Below are positions 25,094 to 33,724 of a DNA stretch of 64,000 nt, piece after piece. Every line of letters begins with the position of its first letter. The first letter of the stretch is position 1. The notes beneath the pieces are model-generated. The model was not told where the DNA came from and did not search any database. It was given only the letters and a program-made list of their open reading frames with translations. A program made the translations under genes and the position numbers. Source of the DNA: JAAYDI01 sp052034005 (GTDB lineage Bacteria; Planctomycetota; Planctomycetia; Pirellulales; Pirellulaceae). The stretch spans positions 1-64,000 of the forward strand of contig JBPOJB010000023.1 in the NCBI GenBank assembly GCA_052034005.1, written 5' to 3'.

Positions 25094-26023
25094 TCAGCAC
25101 GGCGGCGACGGCGCGGCAGGGCCCAACCCGCCACTGGCCACATACAGCCGTAACGCCTGCTGGACCGGCCCGACATCATGGACCCGCACGAGTTGCACAC
25201 CTTGCGCGGCCAACGCCAGCACGACACCGATGGTGGCCGCCGTGCGGTCGGCATGCTTGTCGCGCAACACGTGGCCCAGGATGCCCTTGCGGGAGGGGCC
25301 CACCATGACCGGGCAACCGAGCGCCACGAAGCGGTCGCAATGCCTCAGCAACGCCAGGTTGTGGGCGTGGGTCTTGCCGAACCCGATGCCCGGATCGAGG
25401 CAGATGCGGGACAGGTCCAGCCCCGCCTCGATCAGGCGGTCACGACGCGCACCCAGGTAATCGCGGACCTCCCGGACCACGTCGTCATAGCGCGGGTCGT
25501 CCTGCATGGTGGCCGGCGTCCCCCGCATGTGCATCGCGCACACCCCGGCACCCGTCGCGCGCGCCAGCGGCACCATCTCCGGGTCCGCGGTCAGCCCGCT
25601 CACGTCGTTGATGATTTCCACGCCCCTGTCGAGCGCCCGGCGCGCCACGATCGCTTTGGTGGTGTCAATCGACAAAGGAACGTCCGTCCGCTCCCGAATC
25701 CGCTCGATGACCGGCAGGACGCGCCGCAACTCCTCCTCCGCATCGACCGGCGTGGCATACGGCCGCGTGCTCTCGCCGCCAATGTCCAGGATGTCCGCGC
25801 CCTGCCGGACCAGTTCCACGGCATGGGCCACGGCCCGCCCCGTGTCCAGGAAGCGGCCGCCATCCGAGAAACTGTCGGGGGTCACGTTGACCACGCCCAC
25901 CACCAGGGGTGGCCCATCCAGAGGCAAAGTGACTGTGCGCAGCCGCCAGGCGGCACTGCGAGCACCTGCAGGGTGCGGCATCAGGATACTCCCCGACCAG
26001 TTGGCCCCGTACTCTCGTGGCAT
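25094..26023 (-). CDS. folP: Dihydropteroate synthase
   Basis: Condenses p-aminobenzoate with pterin diphosphate in folate synthesis; target of sulfonamides. TIM-barrel motifs are intact: VVNVTPDSFSDGGRF, DIGGESTRPYATPV, SIDTTKAIVA, INDVSGLTADPE, MHMRGTPATMQ, LDPGIGFGKTHAHNLALL, GPSRKGILG. The frame starts at ATG 26023; a second ATG at 25981 would also leave the catalytic core intact. It is the last gene of the run that begins with phoH, lying 61 bp after the lptE-like gene. Confidence 0.93.
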   Translation of the reverse strand: MPREYGANWSGSILMPHPAGARSAAWRLRTVTLPLDGPPLVVGVVNVTPDSFSDGGRFLDTGRAVAHAVELVRQGADILDIGGESTRPYATPVDAEEELRRVLPVIERIRERTDVPLSIDTTKAIVARRALDRGVEIINDVSGLTADPEMVPLARATGAGVCAMHMRGTPATMQDDPRYDDVVREVRDYLGARRDRLIEAGLDLSRICLDPGIGFGKTHAHNLALLRHCDRFVALGCPVMVGPSRKGILGHVLRDKHADRTAATIGVVLALAAQGVQLVRVHDVGPVQQALRLYVASGGLGPAAPSPPC

Positions 26024-26084
26024 TATCGGCGGGAGTCATCGAGCACGGAATACCCGGGCACCGGACAACGACGGATTGGCCGGC

Positions 26085-26630
26085 TCACCAGTTGTCACCT
26101 TCCATCTCAGAGACGATCTGGGCGGCCAACTCGCGGATCAACGTCTGCTCGGCCGTGGTGATCGACTGCCCCGCCTCCGGCACCAAATGGTCGCTCGCCG
26201 AGATCACGCATTGCGTGAGAATCCGACCACCGTTGTCGATCCAGGTCACGTGGACGGCCGCATTGTAGAGCAGATTGCGCGGCTCGTCGTTGTAGTTCTC
26301 CGATACCACACGCTTGTTGTCCCACAGGATGCGGCCGGTCAGGACGCTGTCCGCCAACGGGTCGTGGACCACCTTGTAGGGCGTCCGCAACTCGATCTCC
26401 TTGACGACCGCTTCCGTCAGCCATTCACCGAGGTCCGGCCGCCAACTGTCCGACTGGAAGATGGGCACATGAACCGTCTTCACTTCAGCCGGGTAGAGCG
26501 ACCGGTTGCCGATCTGGTACCCGGCGCAGCCGGTCGCGGACGCGACAACGCACAGCGCGACCCCCAGGGCGCCGCGGACGGCGCCGGAGCATCGGAGCCC
26601 GCCGTGGTGGAGTGACCTGTTGTTGGCCAT
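26085..26630 (-). CDS. LptE-like lipoprotein (LPS assembly)
   Basis: A 181-residue lipoprotein: signal sequence, then lipobox ATGC near residue 35. It has the pattern of the LptE family, which plugs the LptD pore during LPS transport to the outer membrane (GYQIGNRSLYP, VKTVHVPIFQSDSWRPDLGEWLTEAVVKEIE, VLTGRILWDNKRVVSENYNDEP, AQIVSEME). The BamD-like gene lies just upstream, which supports an outer-membrane biogenesis role. The ATG at 26630 has no Shine-Dalgarno; instead a heptamer tandem repeat directly abuts it. Confidence 0.8.
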   Translation of the reverse strand: MANNRSLHHGGLRCSGAVRGALGVALCVVASATGCAGYQIGNRSLYPAEVKTVHVPIFQSDSWRPDLGEWLTEAVVKEIELRTPYKVVHDPLADSVLTGRILWDNKRVVSENYNDEPRNLLYNAAVHVTWIDNGGRILTQCVISASDHLVPEAGQSITTAEQTLIRELAAQIVSEMEGDNW

Positions 26631-26632
26631 GC

Positions 26633-26670
26633 GTCGGTTGTCGGTTGTCGGTTGTCGGTTGTCGGTTGTC
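26633..26670. repeat. Heptamer tandem repeat directly upstream of the lptE-like start
   Basis: Five perfect copies of GTCGGTT (26633-26667) plus GTC; on the mRNA strand this is a run of AACCGAC units ending 2 nt before the ATG. It occupies the place where the ribosome binding site should be. Confidence 0.92.
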
Positions 26671-26708
26671 GCCGGTCGAGGGCCGGAGGTGCCGGCCGCC
26701 TGGTCGCG

Positions 26709-28037
26709 TTACCGGACCTTCGTATCGCCCGGGGCGGTGGCCAGGAGCGGCTTGGCGGTGTCGGAATCGGGGAACAGGTTCACCAGCCAGGCCATGCGTT
26801 GCGGCGGCACACGCGGCTTGCCGGCCAGTTGGCCGATCTCCTCGCGGGCCTGTTCCGCGAACGGGGTGTCGTGGTAGTTCTTGAGCACGATATCCAGGTA
26901 GAACCGGGCCGCGCCGTACTCCTGGCGCCGCACGTAGTACTGGGCCATCAGCCACTCCCGCTCGGCCATCAAGTAGCGGACCTGGCGGGCGGCCTTGTCC
27001 AGCTCATCGCGATGCTCGCGGGCCTGCTGGGGGAACTGGCGGCGGATCTGCTGGATGAGCTTGTCCGTCTCCTCCAGCGAATCGCCCGTGTAGCGGGGAC
27101 CGTGGTAGCCGCGCAGTTTCGCCTGGATGCCCAGGTAATGGGCGTTGAACTGATGCTCGCTGCTGGGGAAGTGGGTGCGCAGGTCCGAGTAATACTGGTC
27201 GGCCTTGTCGTATTTCCCCTTCACGAAATGGGCGTTGGCGGCGGCAATCGTCGCGTCATCGGCCAGCTTGCCCGTCGGATCGTCCAGCCGCATGCGGTCG
27301 TAGATCCGGATCGCGTGCCCGAACGTGTCGATCCACGGGATCTTGTCGTCGGTCAGATTGATCCCGACATTCGGAAAGCGGGGCTCGTCGTGGCGCTTCA
27401 ACCAGTACTGGGCGATCAGGAACCGGCGCGCGCCGACCAGGTCGAGATACCGCGTGTTCGGGTACTTCTTGACCAGCAGCTCGAAGTAGTGATTGGCCTT
27501 CACATAACGGTCTGCGAAAAACTGGCTTTCGCCCGCGCGGAACAACGCGTCTTCCTCCAGCGCTGAATCCGGCCACCGCTGGGCCGCCTCCGCGTACTGA
27601 TCGCTGGCGTCCAGAAACAGCCGGGTCACGTCCGCTTCGGGGTCCCGGTCGCGGAGCGCCACCGCTTGCCGGTATGCGTCCTCGCCCGCCCCATACAGGG
27701 TGCGCGCCACGTTGCGGTCCGGTCCGCGCCCGGTCAGCCGCCGGATCGTCATGCCCAGGTTGTCCGGCGCGAAGTCCGACCACTTCAACGGGTCCCGCTC
27801 CCGCGATTCGTCCTGGTCCGCCGCCTCTTCCGGCGCACCGTCCCGAGCCGGCTCGGTGTAAGAGACGAGCGCTACGTCGCGAGCGGCACCTCCGGCGGGC
27901 AGGGCGCCGGCCGCGTCCGCCGGGTCAGCCGCCGTACGGCGCGCCAGCGTGGCGCAGCCGCTCGAGAGCACTCCGGCGGTCACCCCCAGCCAGAACCACA
28001 GCAGGAGAAGTCGTCGGCCCCATTGCATCGTGGACAT
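26709..28037 (-). CDS. BamD-like outer-membrane assembly lipoprotein (TPR)
   Basis: A 442-residue predicted lipoprotein: signal sequence with lipobox SSGC near residue 28, a charged linker, then TPR-like repeats resembling BamD/YfiO (AGEDAYRQAVALRDRD, AAQRWPDSALEEDALFRAGESQFFADRYVKANHYFELLVKKYPNT, AHFVKGKYDKADQYYSDLRTHFPSS, each shown in part). BamD is the essential lipoprotein of the beta-barrel assembly machine. The chain is longer than the ~245 residues of E. coli BamD, with extra repeats at the C-terminus. It lies 20 bp after recO and 78 bp before the lptE-like gene. Confidence 0.8.
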   Translation of the reverse strand: MSTMQWGRRLLLLWFWLGVTAGVLSSGCATLARRTAADPADAAGALPAGGAARDVALVSYTEPARDGAPEEAADQDESRERDPLKWSDFAPDNLGMTIRRLTGRGPDRNVARTLYGAGEDAYRQAVALRDRDPEADVTRLFLDASDQYAEAAQRWPDSALEEDALFRAGESQFFADRYVKANHYFELLVKKYPNTRYLDLVGARRFLIAQYWLKRHDEPRFPNVGINLTDDKIPWIDTFGHAIRIYDRMRLDDPTGKLADDATIAAANAHFVKGKYDKADQYYSDLRTHFPSSEHQFNAHYLGIQAKLRGYHGPRYTGDSLEETDKLIQQIRRQFPQQAREHRDELDKAARQVRYLMAEREWLMAQYYVRRQEYGAARFYLDIVLKNYHDTPFAEQAREEIGQLAGKPRVPPQRMAWLVNLFPDSDTAKPLLATAPGDTKVR

Positions 28038-28057
28038 CCTTGCCCGCAGTTGTCTCG

Positions 28058-28822
28058 CTAGTTCGGGGTGTGGCCCAACAGCCCCAGATACGGCTGCATC
28101 CGAGGCCGGTGGTCCAACAGGTTGCAGATGTACTGGTTCGTCACGCCCCGCAATTCACCACGCGCTCGCGCGTCGATGTCGATTTCCCGCCAGACCTCGG
28201 AGTCCTCCGCAGCAAACTGCTGCAACACGCGGATCACCTCGGCCGTCACGCTGACGACCTGCCGCTGACCCGGACGGCACCGAGCACACAACAGCCCGCC
28301 GGCGATCTGTCCGAACGGCACGCGACCGGTCAACACGATCGGCGCACCGCACGCGGCGCACCCGTCGAGTGACGGCAGGTGCCCCAACACACGGAGCAGC
28401 GTCATCTCGAACCGCAGCACCACGCGGAACAGGTCTGTAGGGCCCTCGAGTGCCACCAGCGCCTGATCGGCCGCATCGAACAACTCCGGATGGGGATCTC
28501 CCGTGTCGGTCAGGTCCCGCAACAACTCCGCCACGTAGTAACCCGCATACAGACGAGACAAGTCGCGCGTCGCCAGACGAGACCGCCGTTCCAGCTTGGC
28601 TTCCGTCAACAAGTCGAGCACGTCGGACGATTTGTGCAGGAACACTATGCGACAAAGGGCCAACAGGTCAAGAGCAGACTCGAAGGGGCTTTTGGGCCGT
28701 CGCGCCCCTTTGGCCAGAGCGCCTATCTTGCCGAAGTCCCGCGTGAAGAGCGTTACGATGCAACTGGTCTCACTGAACTCCACGACGCGAAGGACCAGCG
28801 CCAGCGTCTTTTCACTCGACAT
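28058..28822 (-). CDS. recO: DNA repair protein RecO
   Basis: RecO works with RecR/RecF to load RecA on gapped DNA. The N-terminal OB-fold (LALVLRVVEFSETSCIVTLFT, GALAKGARRPKS) and the helical C-terminal domain with a four-Cys zinc site (CAACG and CARC) are visible. Length 254 fits. It lies 8 bp after ybeY and 20 bp before the bamD-like gene; the phoH-ybeY-recO neighbourhood is common in bacteria. Confidence 0.92.
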   Translation of the reverse strand: MSSEKTLALVLRVVEFSETSCIVTLFTRDFGKIGALAKGARRPKSPFESALDLLALCRIVFLHKSSDVLDLLTEAKLERRSRLATRDLSRLYAGYYVAELLRDLTDTGDPHPELFDAADQALVALEGPTDLFRVVLRFEMTLLRVLGHLPSLDGCAACGAPIVLTGRVPFGQIAGGLLCARCRPGQRQVVSVTAEVIRVLQQFAAEDSEVWREIDIDARARGELRGVTNQYICNLLDHRPRMQPYLGLLGHTPN

Positions 28823-28830
28823 GTCGCACC

Positions 28831-29262
28831 CTATCGCGCGGTCAAGCCGAACTGTTGCAGATAGGCCGCTTCGGCAGCCCGCATCGCCTGGCGCGCGGGC
28901 TCCGTCTGGTCATCGAACCCGACCAGGTGCAGCACGCCGTGAATGACATACAGCAGCAGTTCATCGGCGGGGGTCCAGCCGTACTGGTCCGCTTGCGATC
29001 TGGCCGTGTCCGCGCTGACGATCACTTCGCCCTCGAGCAGATCGGGCGTCCGTTCCAGCACGAAGCTCAGGACATCGGTGGCATCGTCATGCTGCAGGAA
29101 CCGGCGGTTCAAGGCCCGGATGGTCGGATCGTCGACGATCGCGATGCTGGCCTGGCAGGTGGCCGGACCGTGGTCCAGCAGGACCGCCCGCGCCGCCCGC
29201 ATCAGACGCTGGCGGTCGACGGCCAATTGCGACTGCTGGTCCGCCAATTCGATCTCGATCAT
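28831..29262 (-). CDS. ybeY: Endoribonuclease YbeY (16S rRNA maturation)
   Basis: YbeY is a metal-dependent RNase in 16S 3'-end maturation and ribosome quality control. The 143-residue protein has LNRRFLQHDDATDVLSF and the metal motif HGVLHLVGFDD. In the family this motif normally ends in a third His (HGxLHLxGYDH); here that position is Asp, so the third zinc ligand differs. It starts at ATG 29262, 3 bp after the pgpH-like stop, so cotranslation is likely. Confidence 0.93.
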   Translation of the reverse strand: MIEIELADQQSQLAVDRQRLMRAARAVLLDHGPATCQASIAIVDDPTIRALNRRFLQHDDATDVLSFVLERTPDLLEGEVIVSADTARSQADQYGWTPADELLLYVIHGVLHLVGFDDQTEPARQAMRAAEAAYLQQFGLTAR

Positions 29263-29265
29263 GTC

Positions 29266-31623
29266 TTACGCGGTCTGCTGGTCCGGGTACTTGACGCGTG
29301 AATGATAGACGGCCGTGAGCGATTTCACCAGGCTGTCCCGGATGCGGCTCAGCTCCAGCAGCGTGAGGCCGCAATCGTCGAACTGGCCGTCCAGCAGGCG
29401 TTTCATGATGATGCTCTCGACCAGGCTGTCGATCCGCGCGGGGGTCGGATCGACCAGCGTACGGCTCGCGCTCTCGACGGCGTCCGCGATCATCAGGACG
29501 CCCGCCTCGCAGGTCTGCGGCTTGGGTCCGGGGTAGCGATAGCTGGACTCCTCGACCTCCTCCCCGTCCGGATCGTTCTCCGATTGCCTGGCCGCCTGCT
29601 GGTAGAAATACTCGACCAGCGTCGTGCCGTGATGTTGTTCGATGAAATCGACGATCGTCTTGGGCAACCGGTTCTGGCGGGCCAGGTCCGCGCCATCCTT
29701 GACGTGGGCGATGATCACCAGCGTGCTCATGGCGGGCGCCAGCGATTCATGCCGGTTGCCCTCGCGTCCCTGGTTCTCGATGAAATAGCCCGGCTTGAAG
29801 ACCTTCCCGATGTCGTGGAAGTACGCGCCGACCCGCACCAGCAGCCCGTTGGCGCCGACCGATTCGGCTGCCGCTTCCGCCAGCGACGCGACGTTGATCG
29901 AGTGGTTGTACGTGCCGGGCGCGCGGCGTGCGAGTTCCTGGAGCAGCGGGTGTGCCGCGTCGCCCAGCTCCAGCAGGCTGATATCGGTCTGGACGCCGAA
30001 GAGCTGCTCAATGAACGGCAGCAGGCCGGTCATGATCAAGGCCGCCAGGACGGCGCAGAACCCGTGCCACACCGCGCCGGCCAGGAGATGGACAGCGAAC
30101 GGCGAGCCGCTGTCACTCCAGCGCTCCGCGCCGAACACGTCCGTGCTGCTGCCCCAGGAGCCCAGCGGGTCGCCGATCAACGTGCCGACGCCGATGGTCG
30201 TCAAGATGGCCACGACGCCCGCTACCAGGCCGACATAGATCATCTTGGTGCGGCTGCGCACGCGATGGAGCGACAGGATCGCGGCCGAGCTGGTGGCCAC
30301 CATCAGCACGAACTCGGCCAAGCCCATCCCCAGGGCCAGGCACAGGATCAGGGCCATAGCAGCCGTCAGGACCAGCGCCAGTTCCCGCCAGTAGACGATG
30401 GCCATCGTCATGCCGAACAACAGGATCGGCACGATTTCCGCCTGCCACAAGGCGCCGGTGCACAGGCGCCCCAGAACGACCGTCAGCACGGCCACGGCCA
30501 GCAGCGTGATGAGTCGCCGCAGGTCGGCCACCATCGAGCTGCAGTGGCTCAACACGTACACGCCGCAGAAGAGGAACACGGCCGCATACATGCCGAGACT
30601 GGCCGACGTGTGCGCGAGCATGTCCCAGGCGGTCAGGCTGCCGATCATCGCCACGTGCTCCCGCCGCAACACTTCCAGCCGTTCCGCGGTGATCCGCCGA
30701 CCGGCCTGGACCAGCTTGTCGCCCGGCAGGAACTCGTGCTGGACCGCAACCGTCTCTTCCAGCGCCGCGTAATCCCGCTGCGTGGCCTCGGGATCGAGTT
30801 TGAGCGTCGTGGGCAGCCTGCGATTCGTAATCCAGTTGGTCACCAGCTCGGCCAGGGTGTCGATCTGGTCGGCCGGCAACTGGGCTTTGCGGAATTCGTC
30901 GACCAGGCGCGGCTGCAGATCCTTCAGGACATCGCCGATTCGAACGCGCTTGACCTCGACGATCTGCGGAGACTCCGGCTTGCCCCGCGGGTAGACCTTC
31001 ACGAAGCTCTGGCTGCCGTCGTCGGGCCGATGCTCGAGCGTCTCGAGCAGCCCGCTCTCGCGCCACGGCCGCAACGCCCGCTCCAGCGCCTCGGCAAACC
31101 GCCCCAGATGGGCATCGTCCGGCAGCGCCGCACGCAGACCCGTAAACGCCACCGTGCTCTGGACGCTCGGTTGCCCCCCGGGCGCGGCCTCGTCGCCCTT
31201 GGGCAGGAACTCGCGCCACACCTCCGGGTCCAACTGATCCAGCGACTCCGCCTCGTGCACCTGCAACATGACCCCTTCCAGCGCGGCCAGCAGCTCCCGC
31301 AATCGCCCGTCGTCATTCACATAGGTGCAACGCACCTCCCGACGCTGCAGCGCCACCTCCTTCGCCGTCCCCTCCGGATTGGGCACCTGGAACGCCACGC
31401 TGGCACATACGTCGCGCGAAGGCACGCGCCCCAGCCGGTAACTGAATGGCGGCGCCCAGCCGCCGGTGATGGTCCACATGCTGAGGATCGCCACCAGGCA
31501 GATCCCCAGACGCAGCAGGACATCGGGCCGAGATAGGCTGCCCAAGACGACCGCCACGCGCCCGGGCGGCAACTCGAGCGATGCCACATGATCCGAACGC
31601 GTGATCCTCTGGTAGTTCGACAT
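29266..31623 (-). CDS. pgpH: PgpH-like 7TM-HD cyclic-di-AMP phosphodiesterase
   Basis: A 785-residue membrane HD hydrolase. One N-terminal transmembrane segment is followed by a large extracytoplasmic 7TMR-HDED-type domain (~60-330). A block of about seven transmembrane helices (~335-520) precedes the cytoplasmic HD domain, with the core motif GAYFHDIGKV and downstream HHGTTLVEYFYQQA. PgpH proteins hydrolyse c-di-AMP; in planctomycetes the substrate has to be inferred. The gene sits between phoH and ybeY, the conserved position for this family. Confidence 0.9.
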   Translation of the reverse strand: MSNYQRITRSDHVASLELPPGRVAVVLGSLSRPDVLLRLGICLVAILSMWTITGGWAPPFSYRLGRVPSRDVCASVAFQVPNPEGTAKEVALQRREVRCTYVNDDGRLRELLAALEGVMLQVHEAESLDQLDPEVWREFLPKGDEAAPGGQPSVQSTVAFTGLRAALPDDAHLGRFAEALERALRPWRESGLLETLEHRPDDGSQSFVKVYPRGKPESPQIVEVKRVRIGDVLKDLQPRLVDEFRKAQLPADQIDTLAELVTNWITNRRLPTTLKLDPEATQRDYAALEETVAVQHEFLPGDKLVQAGRRITAERLEVLRREHVAMIGSLTAWDMLAHTSASLGMYAAVFLFCGVYVLSHCSSMVADLRRLITLLAVAVLTVVLGRLCTGALWQAEIVPILLFGMTMAIVYWRELALVLTAAMALILCLALGMGLAEFVLMVATSSAAILSLHRVRSRTKMIYVGLVAGVVAILTTIGVGTLIGDPLGSWGSSTDVFGAERWSDSGSPFAVHLLAGAVWHGFCAVLAALIMTGLLPFIEQLFGVQTDISLLELGDAAHPLLQELARRAPGTYNHSINVASLAEAAAESVGANGLLVRVGAYFHDIGKVFKPGYFIENQGREGNRHESLAPAMSTLVIIAHVKDGADLARQNRLPKTIVDFIEQHHGTTLVEYFYQQAARQSENDPDGEEVEESSYRYPGPKPQTCEAGVLMIADAVESASRTLVDPTPARIDSLVESIIMKRLLDGQFDDCGLTLLELSRIRDSLVKSLTAVYHSRVKYPDQQTA

Positions 31624-31648
31624 GGCTGTGTCACCGTCCCGACACGCA

Positions 31649-32614
31649 TCAACGGCGCGGATTCCGCGCGCGATGCGGCGGCACCTCCTCGTAGGCCTGC
31701 ACGATCTCCTGCACCAGCCGATGCCGCACGATGTCCGATTCGTTCAACTCCACCATGCACACGCCCCGCAGATGGCGCAGACGACGGACCGCGTCCATCA
31801 GACCGCTCCGCGTGCTGGGCGGCAGGTCCACCTGGGTGATGTCGCCCGAGACCACCACCTTCGACCCTTCACCCATCCGCGTCAGGAACATCTTCATCTG
31901 CGCCACCGACGTGTTCTGAGCCTCGTCCAGAATCACGAAGGCCTCGTTCAACGTCCGACCCCGCATGTAAGCCAACGGCACCACCTCGATGACATCGCGC
32001 TCCATGTGGCTCTTGATCAACTCGTAGTCCATCATCTCGTGCAGGGCATCCAGCAGCGGACGCAGATACGGGTTGATCTTGGCCTGCAGATCGCCCGGCA
32101 GGAAACCCAGACTCTCACCCGCCTCCACCGCCGGCCGCACCAGCACGATCCGCCGTATCTCACGCCGCTTGAGACACTCCACAGCCATGGCCACCGCCAG
32201 GTAGGTCTTGCCCGTCCCCGCCGGCCCGATCGCAAAGACCAGTTCATGCTGGCGGATCGCCGATACGTACCGCGCCTGGCCCGCCGTACGCGGGCGAATC
32301 TGCCGCGTCGCCGCCGCCACGTCGATCGCTGGCTGGGGCGGAAGAGCCCCGTCGGCACCCGTCACGACCCCCAGCACCCGCTGCACGTCGTCCACCCCCA
32401 CCGACCCGCGCCGCTCCACCAACTGCTTCAGCTCCTCCAGAACCCTGGTGGCCTTGGCTACAGACTGATCGTCGCCCGCAACATGGATGTGCCCGTCGCG
32501 ATGCGTGATCGAAACGCCCAAGGTGTCGCGAATCGCGCGCAGATGCTGGTCGCGGACCCCAAATAGGGAGAGTGCCAGCTGCGGTTCAGCCAGCGATAGC
32601 GTTGCTTCGCTCAT
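31649..32614 (-). CDS. phoH: PhoH-like P-loop ATPase
   Basis: A PhoH-family NTPase, often linked to RNA metabolism and co-located with ybeY. An N-terminal KH-like domain (~15-90) is followed by the helicase-like ATPase domain with Walker A (AIGPAGTGKTYLAV), VRPAVEAGESLGFLPGD, and Walker B (FVILDEAQN). Length 321 is typical. ATG 32614 is preferred over the longer frame from 32647 because it matches the family N-terminus. It is the first gene of the run phoH-pgpH-ybeY-recO-bamD-lptE-folP. Confidence 0.93.
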   Translation of the reverse strand: MSEATLSLAEPQLALSLFGVRDQHLRAIRDTLGVSITHRDGHIHVAGDDQSVAKATRVLEELKQLVERRGSVGVDDVQRVLGVVTGADGALPPQPAIDVAAATRQIRPRTAGQARYVSAIRQHELVFAIGPAGTGKTYLAVAMAVECLKRREIRRIVLVRPAVEAGESLGFLPGDLQAKINPYLRPLLDALHEMMDYELIKSHMERDVIEVVPLAYMRGRTLNEAFVILDEAQNTSVAQMKMFLTRMGEGSKVVVSGDITQVDLPPSTRSGLMDAVRRLRHLRGVCMVELNESDIVRHRLVQEIVQAYEEVPPHRARNPRR

Positions 32615-32675
32615 GCACACGTTGGCAGCCCTTCGGCCTGCCACCACGTCCCCTCATCGACTGCCCGATACGTCA

Positions 32676-32681
32676 ACTATA
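32676..32681 (-). promoter_or_regulatory. Possible -10 box for the phoH operon
   Basis: TATAGT on the minus strand about 60 bp before phoH; no strong -35 was identified. Confidence 0.35.
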
Positions 32682-32769
32682 GCGGATCGTCCGCAGCAGA
32701 CACCAGACGCGATCCTCCCAGCCCCTCCATGCCCCGGGCACAGCAACGGTTCTGCAGAATACACCACCT

Positions 32770-33681
32770 TCAGGGGCCCAGCAGACCGCTCGCCCAGCAC
32801 ACGTAGGCCGGACCGGCCGCGAACAGGAGCGAGTCGAGAATGTCGAGCACCCCACCGAGTCCGGGTAGCCAGCTGCTGGAATCCTTGCGTCGGGCATCGC
32901 GTTTGAGCAGCGACTCGGCAAGGTCCCCCGCCATGCCGCTGCCGGCCAACATCAGCCCGTAACACAGCCAGCCGGCTGCCGCACCCGGTGGCCGGTCCGC
33001 GTTGACCAGGTGCGGCACCACCCAGGCTCGACAGGCCCATGCGCCCAGGCAGGCGGCGGCCAACCCGCCGAGAGCCCCCTCGATCGTCTTTTTCGGGCTC
33101 AGGACGGGCGACATCTTGTGACGTCCGAAGGCGCGGCCGGCCGCATAGGCGCCGGTATCCGCCAGTTTCACAATCAGAATCACCGAGACGACCGCGGCCA
33201 GGCCCCACTGCGGGTCCGGCAACAGCCGCAGACTGACCAGGAAGCTGGTCAACAACCCGGCATAGCCGATGGCCAAGACCGACAGCGCCAGACGACTCGT
33301 GGCATGGCCGTCGGGCGTATAGCGCATCATCTCGGCGATGAAGGCCAGCATCAATCCGGCGGTCAGGCCCAGCAACGGCCAGCCGAGTCGCCCCACCAGC
33401 GCATCAGTTGGGTACCCCTGCCCTTGGATCGTCCACACCAGCGGCGCGGCCGCCAGGAGGACCGTCAGGGGTGCGCCCACGTAGAGCGGCCATGCGGCCG
33501 GCCGGTCCGGGCGCGCGCTCCAGAGGTCCAGCAGTTCACGGACCATCATGATGGCGACCGCCACGGCCAGCGGCACGAGCCAGACTCCCGGCGCGCCGCA
33601 CGGGTGCTGGTGATCCAGATACAGCAGGCCGACAAGCCCGGCAATGATCACGGTCGCCGACAGCAGTCGCAACTTGAGCAC
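32770..33681 (-). CDS. cdsA: Phosphatidate cytidylyltransferase
   Basis: Makes CDP-diacylglycerol for phospholipid synthesis. A polytopic protein with about eight hydrophobic segments and the C-terminal CDP-DAG synthase signature (SLLKRDARRKDSSSWLPGLG, GVLDILDSL). Start choice: GTG 33681 follows GGAGGAG at good spacing, whereas the upstream in-frame ATG at 33702 has no ribosome binding site and would be translated through that GGAGGAG; GTG gives 303 residues. It lies 43 bp after uppS, completing a purA-uppS-cdsA run; uppS-cdsA is a widespread pair. Confidence 0.9.
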   Translation of the reverse strand: MLKLRLLSATVIIAGLVGLLYLDHQHPCGAPGVWLVPLAVAVAIMMVRELLDLWSARPDRPAAWPLYVGAPLTVLLAAAPLVWTIQGQGYPTDALVGRLGWPLLGLTAGLMLAFIAEMMRYTPDGHATSRLALSVLAIGYAGLLTSFLVSLRLLPDPQWGLAAVVSVILIVKLADTGAYAAGRAFGRHKMSPVLSPKKTIEGALGGLAAACLGAWACRAWVVPHLVNADRPPGAAAGWLCYGLMLAGSGMAGDLAESLLKRDARRKDSSSWLPGLGGVLDILDSLLFAAGPAYVCWASGLLGP

Positions 33682-33724
33682 GATGGAACACTCCTCCGGC
33701 ATGGGCCCTCAAGCAACGCGCCCG

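Noticed and set aside
29302..31536. A ~740-codon plus-strand open frame opposite the pgpH-like gene
   Set aside because: Shadow of a well-conserved gene; translation is Gln/Arg/His rich with no domain.
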